From Bacteroidota bacterium (lineage in GTDB: Bacteria; Bacteroidota; Bacteroidia; Bacteroidales; Lentimicrobiaceae): DNA of 13,083 nucleotides. The notes beneath the pieces are model-generated. The model searched no databases, was not told where the DNA came from, and saw only the letters and a program-made list of their open reading frames with translations. Shown here piece by piece: positions 1-5,995 of the stretch; position 1 is the first letter of the stretch, and the number at the start of each line of letters is the position of its first letter. Location of the stretch: NCBI GenBank assembly GCA_023428585.1, contig JAEYXG010000198.1, positions 1-13,083 on the forward strand, given 5' to 3'. A program made the translations under genes and the position numbers.

Positions 1-255
1 CTTCTGACCTGCACGAACAAGCTTGGGAAGATAGGTATCAAGGGCATGAGGAGGAAAACCGGCAAGTTCAACGGAAGAGGCTGATCCATTGGCTCTACGG
101 GTGAGGACAATGCCAAGGATTTCAGATGTCTTTACAGCATCGTCGCTGAATGTTTCATAGAAATCACCCACCCTGAAAAGCAGCAATGCATCAGGATATT
201 TTGATTTTATACTATAATATTGTTTCATCAGTGGCGTTTCAACCACCTCTTTCAT
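1..255 (-). CDS. mutS: DNA mismatch repair protein MutS, N-terminal fragment
   Basis: This is the mismatch-recognition ATPase of methyl-independent or methyl-directed mismatch repair. Only the N-terminal ~85 codons are in the window; the gene runs off the left edge. The reverse-strand translation contains the mismatch-binding domain I signature: MKQYYSIKSKYPDALLLF, then RVGDFYETF with the Phe-x-Glu mismatch-wedge motif at about residues 32-34, then ILGIVLTRRANG and VELAGFPPHALDTYLPKL. The ATG at 255-253 is taken as the start. An in-frame TTG at 267-265 would add four residues (MAKE), a common beginning in Bacteroidota MutS, so the true start may be 267. A good promoter lies just upstream. Identification is by family recognition of domain I; the ATPase half cannot be checked here. 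Confidence 0.93.
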   Translation of the reverse strand, partial: MKEVVETPLMKQYYSIKSKYPDALLLFRVGDFYETFSDDAVKTSEILGIVLTRRANGSASSVELAGFPPHALDTYLPKLVRAGQK

Positions 256-283
256 TTCTTTTGCCAATGATTTATCTTTGGAA

Positions 284-315
284 CAAAAATAATGAGTTTG
301 ATCAAATAACTGCAA
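284..315 (-). promoter_or_regulatory. Putative Bacteroidota promoter for mutS
   Basis: Read on the minus strand, a TATTTTTG element (plus coordinates 284-291) matches the Bacteroidota -7 consensus TAnnTTTG. A TTG (313-315) lies 21 bases upstream. The element is only ~17-29 bases before the candidate mutS starts, so the leader would be very short. This is a sequence match only. Confidence 0.45.
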
Positions 316-364
316 TCTTGTTTGTGGTTATATACTTTTAAATAACTTAAAATATCGTCAGATA

Positions 365-889
365 GTGAAGAAACTGACAATGGAAGAACTTGACAGGCTA
401 ACAGTCAGCGAGTTCAAAAGCAGTGAGAAAGTGCCATTGGTAATAATATTAGACAATATCAGGAGTCAGCATAACATAGGTTCGATTTTCAGGACTGCCG
501 ATGCATTCAGGGTAGAATGCATACATTTATGTGGAATTACTGCCACACCACCCAACAGAGAGATAGAAAAGACAGCTCTTGGTGCGACTGAATCAGTTGC
601 ATGGAAATATTTTCTGACAACCGTAGAATCAGTAAACGAGTTGAAGAGTGCTGGTTATGAGATTATTGCAATTGAACAGGCAGAGGGAAGCACGAGTATC
701 AAAGACTTTGACGCCGGTAAATATGAGAAAGTTGGTATTGTTTTTGGTAATGAGGTAAATGGTGTGGATGATGCGATAATGGAGTTAAGTGACCATTTTG
801 TGGAGATTCCTCAGTATGGAACCAAACATTCTCTAAATGTTTCTGTTGCTGCAGGCATTACAATTTGGGAATTTTGCCATAAACTATAG
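365..889 (+). CDS. SpoU/TrmH-family RNA 2'-O-ribose methyltransferase
   Basis: A 174-aa SPOUT-class, SAM-dependent methyltransferase, predicted to methylate a ribose 2'-OH in tRNA or rRNA in the cytoplasm. All three SpoU motifs are present. Motif 1 covers residues ~30-48 (DNIRSQHNIGSIFRTADAF, with the conserved Asn and Arg). Motif 2 is VFGNEVNGV at ~126-134. Motif 3 is EIPQYGTKHSLNVSVAAG at ~147-164, the part that forms the trefoil knot and binds SAM. The protein is short and has no N-terminal substrate-binding domain, closer to TrmL/TrmH-like stand-alone catalytic domains than to RlmB. The start is a GTG (365); an ATG at 380 would remove five residues but cut into a conserved-looking N-terminus. 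It is transcribed divergently from mutS. The exact substrate cannot be told from sequence. Confidence 0.9.
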   Translation: MKKLTMEELDRLTVSEFKSSEKVPLVIILDNIRSQHNIGSIFRTADAFRVECIHLCGITATPPNREIEKTALGATESVAWKYFLTTVESVNELKSAGYEIIAIEQAEGSTSIKDFDAGKYEKVGIVFGNEVNGVDDAIMELSDHFVEIPQYGTKHSLNVSVAAGITIWEFCHKL

Positions 890-960
890 TTTTAAGAACA
901 ACATTGCAAACAACATATCAAATGCTGAATCCATATTTCAGGATTATATATTGAAGAATA

Positions 961-1012
961 TCGATAAATCATGCCTGTAAACGATAAAAAATGCAGTATT
1001 TATCGAGTTTTT
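961..1012 (+). terminator. Possible weak terminator after the RNA methyltransferase gene
   Basis: A perfect 9-base inverted repeat (TCGATAAAT at 961-969, ATTTATCGA at 998-1006) is followed directly by GTTTTT. The stem is AT-rich and the loop is long (28 bases), so it is a weak intrinsic terminator at best. It lies 72 bases past the methyltransferase stop and before the ompA-like promoter. The rest of the 890-1132 gap shows no gene. Confidence 0.35.
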
Positions 1013-1024
1013 CACTTACATTTG

Positions 1025-1055
1025 TTTGAAAAATGCCAAATGTGCAATATATTTG
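1025..1055 (+). promoter_or_regulatory. Bacteroidota sigma-ABfr promoter for the OmpA-like gene
   Basis: TTTG at 1025-1028, a 19-base spacer, then TATATTTG at 1048-1055: an exact match to the Bacteroidota consensus TTTG-N19-21-TAnnTTTG. Transcription would start near 1062, giving an untranslated leader of about 70 bases before the ATG at 1133. This is the best promoter match in the window and fits strong expression of an abundant outer-membrane protein. Confidence 0.65.
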
Positions 1056-1132
1056 TGGATTATTTTGACCAAAAGCTTGAATTCTTATATGAATACCATT
1101 CTAAAACCATGTAAACATTAATCAACATCATT

Positions 1133-3598
1133 ATGAAAAATTTAAGTTACAAATTATTCTTGATGCTACTGCTGCTGACTATGGGATTCACCCCATCATT
1201 TGCACAGGAGCAGGATAACACCACTGAAACAACTGCACCTGTTTCTTCTTTTAGCAGGCATTTTTACCTGCAGGCTGCTGCCGGGATTTCGCAATTCTAT
1301 GGCGACCTGAATAAAGACGATCTCTTCAACAAAAATCCACATTTCATGTACAGCTTTGGTCTTGGTTACCAATTCAGCCCTGTTATTGGATTAAGAGGTA
1401 CCTTTAATAATGGATGGTTGACAAGCACGCTTGAGGATGAGAACCTGAGATTGATGGTAAGTCTTTGGGATGCTCAACTCACCCCTACTTTCAACTTGTC
1501 GAACCTTATCTGGGGCTACAAACCTGAGCGTTTCATCAGCCTGTATGCACTTGCCGGTATTGGTTACAAGAACTATTCAAGTATGCAGCTTGACAATATG
1601 GGAACCGATGATATAGGTGACGATGTGATTATTGATAGGTTTGGCCCACAGTCAAAGGATCCTTTTACTGATCTTGATGCTCGTAGTGGAATAAACGTTC
1701 CTGTTGGTTTAGGCCTCAATTTCAGAATTGCTGAAAGATGGGACGCATTCCTTGAATATAACCACAGAATTACATTTGTTGATGATCTTGATATCAGGGA
1801 AGCCGAAAATAATGATGCCTATTCAACCTTGATGTTAGGTGTGAAATATAAGATTATACCTGGTTCAGGTACTAAATCAATGGAAAAGAATTACGGAATG
1901 GTAACCTATAAAGCTACTCCTGATCCATTGGTTAATGTAAATGATACCGTTTGCACCAATGTTACTGTTACTTTCCCACCAAAATATTTTGGAAAGAATG
2001 CAGCAATGAACTTCCAGCCTGAGATTGCCTATGCAGGTAAAACTGTAAAGCTTACTCCGGTTAATTTCCAGGGTGAGAATGTTGAAGGTGATGGTATTGT
2101 AATCAATTATAAAGAAGGTGGTTCATATACTTATGTTGACTGTGTTCCTTATGAGCCGGGCATGAATGTATCAGACCTCGTTGTATCACCAACCCTTTAT
2201 AGTCCTAAAGAACCGGTTAAATTAAATGCAACTCCTGAAGAGATTGCCGGTAAATATAAAATCATTGATCTTCCACAGAGGAAACTGGCTGATGGTATCA
2301 TTATTACCGGAACCCGCGTTACACATGACGAAGATCTCATGATTGCCGAGCATGGTTATATTAAGGAAACCATTGTAAGTGACGATGCTACCATTTATTT
2401 CCAGGTTGATATGGATAAGCTCAACTGGAACCTGCCTTTGAACAAGAATAATCAGGTGAAACAGCAAATGGATGAGTTAACCAATTTCATAAAACAAGGT
2501 TATCTGATTCGTGATATCGATATCAATGCCTGGGCATCACCTGAAGGAGAAGAATCACACAACCAGGGCTTATCAGAGCGTCGTGCACAGACCGGTAAGA
2601 AACAGGTTGTTGATTTGTTCAAGAAGATGGCAAAAGAGAAAAATGTAGTTATTAATATCCCGAATCCTGAAGATTCCATTAAATTCAATACCTATGCCAA
2701 TGGTGAAGACTGGAATGGTTTCATGCAGGCTGTTGAGGCTTCCAATCTTGCCGATAAGAGGGTTATAATGAATGTAGTAAACTCACAATCAGACGTAACC
2801 AAACGTGAGCAGGAAATCAGGAATATGGCTCTTGTATATCGTGAAATAGAAGAGGATATATTACCTCCACTCCGTCGCGTTGTTATCAAGGTTAACTGCT
2901 ATGAGCCTAAAAAGACTGATGAGCAGATGGCAACTTTAGCAACCAGCGATCCTTCAAAACTTGATAACGCTGAGATATTATATGCTGCCACCCTTACTGA
3001 GGACAATACAACCAAGGCACGTATCTATCAGAACGCAACCACACAATTCCCCAATGATTGGAGAGCATTCAACAACTTGGCCGTAATTAATATGTGGAAT
3101 GATCAATTAGGTGAAGCTGCTTCAAGTTTGAACAAGGCTGCACAGCTCGAGCCTAACAATGGCATGGTTATCAACAATCAGGGCGCATTAGAGTCAAAGA
3201 AAGGCAATTATGGCCAGGCCGCTACATACTATGCTAAAGCCAAGAACTTGGGTATGGATGTTAACTATAACCTCGGTATTGCCAAGTTGGCTACCAGTCA
3301 GTACGATCAGGCATTATCATTGCTTGGCAATCGCAAGTGCAACTCAAATATTGCATTGGCACAGTTGATGCTCAAGAAATATGATGAGGCTGAAGCTGCT
3401 TTGAAATGTGCTCCAGAAACTGCCGACAATTATTACCTGCTCGCAGTAACCGGCGCCCGCAAGGCTGATGTTAGAATGGTTATTGACAACCTTACCAAGG
3501 CTATCGCAAAAGATCCGACCCTTAAGACACAAGCTCTTGAAGATCGTGAATTCGTTAAATTCTTTACCAGCCCTGAATTTATGGCGCTCATTAAATAA
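1133..3598 (+). CDS. OmpA-like outer-membrane protein with beta-barrel and C-terminal TPR region
   Basis: An 821-aa outer-membrane protein. It has a Sec signal peptide (residues 1-24, ending PSFA before Gln25). An OmpA-type N-terminal beta-barrel spans about 38-245 (alternating aromatic strands such as FYLQAAAGISQFYGDL and LMLGVKYKI). A beta-sandwich-like middle follows (about 260-400, with TVTFPPKYFGKNAAMNF). An OmpA/MotB-like region covers ~410-590. TPR-like helical repeats run ~620-800 (WRAFNNLAVINMWNDQLGEA; NYGQAATYYAKAKNLG). In the OmpA-like region the LSERRA motif (Arg484) is kept, but the usual GHTD aspartate position reads AWASPEG, so canonical peptidoglycan diaminopimelate binding may be altered. 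The role is probably envelope structure or tethering. Transcription is monocistronic, from a strong promoter to a clear terminator. The overall architecture is familiar in Bacteroidota; the specific function is unknown to me. Confidence 0.88.
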   Translation: MKNLSYKLFLMLLLLTMGFTPSFAQEQDNTTETTAPVSSFSRHFYLQAAAGISQFYGDLNKDDLFNKNPHFMYSFGLGYQFSPVIGLRGTFNNGWLTSTLEDENLRLMVSLWDAQLTPTFNLSNLIWGYKPERFISLYALAGIGYKNYSSMQLDNMGTDDIGDDVIIDRFGPQSKDPFTDLDARSGINVPVGLGLNFRIAERWDAFLEYNHRITFVDDLDIREAENNDAYSTLMLGVKYKIIPGSGTKSMEKNYGMVTYKATPDPLVNVNDTVCTNVTVTFPPKYFGKNAAMNFQPEIAYAGKTVKLTPVNFQGENVEGDGIVINYKEGGSYTYVDCVPYEPGMNVSDLVVSPTLYSPKEPVKLNATPEEIAGKYKIIDLPQRKLADGIIITGTRVTHDEDLMIAEHGYIKETIVSDDATIYFQVDMDKLNWNLPLNKNNQVKQQMDELTNFIKQGYLIRDIDINAWASPEGEESHNQGLSERRAQTGKKQVVDLFKKMAKEKNVVINIPNPEDSIKFNTYANGEDWNGFMQAVEASNLADKRVIMNVVNSQSDVTKREQEIRNMALVYREIEEDILPPLRRVVIKVNCYEPKKTDEQMATLATSDPSKLDNAEILYAATLTEDNTTKARIYQNATTQFPNDWRAFNNLAVINMWNDQLGEAASSLNKAAQLEPNNGMVINNQGALESKKGNYGQAATYYAKAKNLGMDVNYNLGIAKLATSQYDQALSLLGNRKCNSNIALAQLMLKKYDEAEAALKCAPETADNYYLLAVTGARKADVRMVIDNLTKAIAKDPTLKTQALEDREFVKFFTSPEFMALIK

Positions 3599-3614
3599 TT
3601 GAAAACATATCTAT

Positions 3615-3648
3615 AAAAGAAGGCTACCTTTTCAGGTGGCCTTCTTTT
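3615..3648 (+). terminator. Rho-independent terminator after the OmpA-like gene
   Basis: A 14-bp stem (AAAAGAAGGCTACC at 3615-3628 with GGTGGCCTTCTTTT at 3635-3648, one G-T pair) encloses a 6-base loop, TTTTCA. The 3' arm ends in a T run. It begins 16 bases after the stop codon. Because the A/T flanks are symmetric it could act on both strands, but only plus-strand genes lie nearby. Confidence 0.85.
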
Positions 3649-3714
3649 ATTATTATCTTTACACTAATAATTTTTGCCTCTTGCTTGTTTAAATGCAGGA
3701 ATGCAGTAAAAAGA

Positions 3715-3744
3715 TTTGTTGCAATTATGCAATATTTACTATTG
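3715..3744 (+). promoter_or_regulatory. Candidate promoter of the exported-protein cluster
   Basis: TTTG (3715-3718), an 18-base spacer and TACTATTG (3737-3744) give one mismatch to the Bacteroidota TAnnTTTG element. If real, transcription would begin near 3751, downstream of the upstream in-frame ATG at 3693, which supports ATG 3801 as the lipoprotein start. No better match is seen between 3650 and 3800. Confidence 0.3.
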
Positions 3745-3800
3745 TAGCATGTTTTTTGTTGAGCAATAGTTCGTTAAACTACATAAATAAATCAGTTATC

Positions 3801-4472
3801 ATGGAGAGAAAAAGTATGCAGTCGACAAAGCCATTTATTAATTTCAGGCTGGTTATGATCCTTATTCTGGCAGTTAGTTTAGGCTCAGGCTTAAGCTCTT
3901 GTCAGAGTCAAAAGAAACTGGCAAAGAAAAAAGCCGCCCAGGAGCTTGCAGAGCGAACTGCACAGGCAAAAACAGACTTGAAATCCATACTTAACGATGA
4001 AGGACGGATGACCCTTGAAGAAAAGGAATTCAAGTTAAATTCAATAAAGCGAATGAACCTCGAGGATCAGGAAGTGAAAGATTTGATTTCACAGGTTGAT
4101 GAGAAGTTGGCCGTTGAAAGGGCTGCTCTGGAAAAACGGAAGGAAGAAGAACGTCTGGCACTGGAAAGGGCGAATAAGGACAAAGGGAGGTTCATTAGTA
4201 TCAACGATGCCTTCAATGCAGTTGCCGGTGCAAGTAGTGTTGCCAATGCCAATATGGCAATACGTGAAACATTGCAGCAATTTGCCAATGACGATGTGCC
4301 CGTGTTGATACTTATTAGTCAGGATGGCGATATAAAGGACTACGATGAACCTACCACTATCAGAAAATACCTTGAGTACTTGAAAGACCTCAAAAAATCA
4401 CCCAATAAGGTTATTGATACCGAGTATGACTCAAATGGGAAAATTAAATTACTTGAACTCCAAAAAAAATAA
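3801..4472 (+). CDS. Coiled-coil lipoprotein with small C-terminal domain, first gene of the exported cluster
   Basis: A predicted 223-aa lipoprotein of unknown function. The reading frame is open from an ATG at 3693. ATG 3801 is chosen because it puts a typical type II signal right at the N-terminus: basic MERKS, a hydrophobic run (LVMILILAVSLG), then lipobox LSSC with Cys34. The residues after Cys are QSQKK, basic rather than the acidic surface-export signal known from some Bacteroidota lipoproteins, so an inner-leaflet/periplasmic location is likelier. Residues ~35-130 are strongly charged and look like a coiled coil (LEKRKEEERLALERANK). The last ~90 residues (from RFISINDAFNAVAG) form a small domain with AIRETLQQFAND and IRKYLEYLKDL, resembling the next gene product and the LRR protein's N-terminus. 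Its stop codon directly abuts the next start. I do not recognise a named family. Confidence 0.75.
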   Translation: MERKSMQSTKPFINFRLVMILILAVSLGSGLSSCQSQKKLAKKKAAQELAERTAQAKTDLKSILNDEGRMTLEEKEFKLNSIKRMNLEDQEVKDLISQVDEKLAVERAALEKRKEEERLALERANKDKGRFISINDAFNAVAGASSVANANMAIRETLQQFANDDVPVLILISQDGDIKDYDEPTTIRKYLEYLKDLKKSPNKVIDTEYDSNGKIKLLELQKK

Positions 4473-5057
4473 ATGACCATGACAAAATTTAAAATATTTA
4501 TATGGCTATTCTCTTTATTGATGGGTTATAGCCAGGTTTTCGCACAAAATGATATAAGCCCTGCCCGTAAAATGGCCATTGATTCATTGGCTCTTGAAAA
4601 AGTCAGGGATTTGAGCAAGTATATCAGCATCGTTGGTAATAAAGATACTCCATGGTCAGAAGCAAATAGGGTTATTGAGCGTACCCTCGAATTGTTTGCT
4701 GATGGTGCAATGATGGGAGTTTCAAGCATTAACCGCGAAGAAGTAAACTATTACGGTGTAAGGGAATACCTCGAGCGGCTGATGGCATTGAATTATGATA
4801 AGGTTAATATTGAATGGTATAATATTCAATACATAAGTGATCTGGAGCGCCAACCTGATGGCAGATATGTTGGTGTAATTACAATTTACCAGCGCTTTGA
4901 AGGTACTACAGAGGAAGGATTACGTTATGTGGATGTTACCAAAAAGGATATTACCGTATACGTGGAGCGCAAATCAACTCAGATTTCAGGGCGAATTATC
5001 GGCTTCTGGGATGTGCTTTTAGGTGATATTAGAGTATCAGAAACAAAACCGGGCTGA
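4473..5057 (+). CDS. Exported protein of unknown function, paralogous domain to its neighbours
   Basis: A 194-aa exported protein with a clear Sec signal (IFIWLFSLLMGYSQVFA before Gln25) and no lipobox, so probably periplasmic. The ATG immediately follows the upstream TAA; an alternative ATG two codons later (4479) is equally plausible. The body reads as one alpha+beta domain. First come helical segments EANRVIERTLELFADG and VREYLERLMAL, then several beta strands (RYVGVITIYQRFEG; KKDITVYVERK; IIGFWDVLLGDIRVSE). The helix pair matches the C-terminus of the lipoprotein before it (AIRETLQQFAND / IRKYLEYLKDL) and the N-terminal domain of the LRR protein (TIIEQSYLKFF / VQAYLKDIDFF). The shape suggests an NTF2-like or similar small alpha+beta fold, which is my inference. 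No catalytic motif is evident. Confidence 0.75.
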   Translation: MTMTKFKIFIWLFSLLMGYSQVFAQNDISPARKMAIDSLALEKVRDLSKYISIVGNKDTPWSEANRVIERTLELFADGAMMGVSSINREEVNYYGVREYLERLMALNYDKVNIEWYNIQYISDLERQPDGRYVGVITIYQRFEGTTEEGLRYVDVTKKDITVYVERKSTQISGRIIGFWDVLLGDIRVSETKPG

Positions 5058-5081
5058 AGATAGGCATTGAATAGATTCATT

Positions 5082-5120
5082 AGTGCATGGACATTATACT
5101 TATTATTATGTTCATGCACT
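5082..5120 (+). repeat. Hairpin in the gap between the two halves of the exported cluster
   Basis: A 13-bp inverted repeat (AGTGCATGGACAT at 5082-5094, ATGTTCATGCACT at 5108-5120, one G-T pair) has an AT-rich 13-base loop. It starts 25 bases after the 194-aa protein's stop and ends 51 bases before the next gene's ATG. There is no proper T run after it (TTGTTACATTT), so it could be a weak terminator or attenuator, an mRNA-processing or stability element, or a dyad binding site. Confidence 0.6.
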
Positions 5121-5170
5121 TGTTACATTTATATCATTGATTCATAATAATATTGTCAAGTGTCCTGAAT

Positions 5171-5995
5171 ATGAAACAACTATGGTCAATACTCCTCCTT
5201 TCAGTATTCTTCTTGTCTGATGTGTCGGCTCAGAATCGTATGATTGTTGATGAGGGCATTCTGAATGCTTCAACGAAACAGGTCAATCAGTTCTTTAGGA
5301 GGTTTAATGGTGAAGAAAGTACCAAGGGCGTTAGATATTATGAAAAGGATAGTGATTTCAGGAGCCCTGTTCTTCGTGGAAAGTACCTGAATATCCTGTT
5401 CGACAATATGAATGCGTCAATGACTGATCCTTTAAAGGAATCTTTTATCAGAGATGCCAATAGCCCCACTACCCCACAATATCTTGATTTTCATAAGGAT
5501 GGTTGGATTGCCGAAGTGGTGACAAAGTTCCTGTATCAGGGAAAGGATGTTTATATTACCTTATATATGAACATTGAACAGGAAAATCTGGGCTATAAAT
5601 GGGTCATCTCCAATTTGTACTTTCCGCATTTTACAAACCTCTTCAATTCAACATCAGGTGAATCTTCAAAATTCATCCACCCGATGAGTCACGAGATAGA
5701 TTTTATGAACCTGATCAGGGTATTTAGCGATAAGGACAATGTTGAACTTTATGCCGATAAAGATCATAGGCCCGACTATCTATCGATCTTTCTATACGAG
5801 TTGAAGAAAGGAAATTTGAAGTATCAATCGGTAACAGATTTGAAATTTCACTTTTTTCAAATCAATGGCTGGTATTTCGAAGTGTCGAACTTTAACAGAC
5901 CCGGTGCCAATTCAGGGTGGCTGATTTCAAACCTTATGAGAGTCAAGAACGAAGAAGAAAAGGATGTTGTTGTTAAATTTATCATGCATGAATAA
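5171..5995 (+). CDS. Exported protein of unknown function with apparent internal duplication
   Basis: A 274-aa exported protein. ATG 5171 is chosen over an in-frame TTG at 5153 because it begins a compact Sec signal, MKQLWSILLLSVFFLSDVSA, before Gln21. The mature protein starts with ASTKQVNQFFRRFNGEES. Two similar halves follow, each rich in aromatic beta strands and each ending in a near-identical strand: KWVISNL around Trp144 and GWLISNL around Trp250. This suggests two tandem alpha+beta domains, possibly of the same fold class as the neighbours. No lipobox, no catalytic signature and no membrane segment after the signal. Its last codons overlap the start of the LRR gene by 8 bases, indicating translational coupling. 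I do not recognise a named family. Confidence 0.75.
   Translation: MKQLWSILLLSVFFLSDVSAQNRMIVDEGILNASTKQVNQFFRRFNGEESTKGVRYYEKDSDFRSPVLRGKYLNILFDNMNASMTDPLKESFIRDANSPTTPQYLDFHKDGWIAEVVTKFLYQGKDVYITLYMNIEQENLGYKWVISNLYFPHFTNLFNSTSGESSKFIHPMSHEIDFMNLIRVFSDKDNVELYADKDHRPDYLSIFLYELKKGNLKYQSVTDLKFHFFQINGWYFEVSNFNRPGANSGWLISNLMRVKNEEEKDVVVKFIMHE

Noticed and set aside
3693..3800. ATG at 3693 as the true start of the lipoprotein gene
   Set aside because: It would put 36 extra residues before a textbook lipoprotein signal, and the candidate promoter lies inside this stretch. ATG 3801 fits better.
5153..5170. TTG at 5153 as the start of the 274-aa protein
   Set aside because: ATG 5171 begins a complete signal peptide; the extra residues MSSVLN add nothing recognisable.
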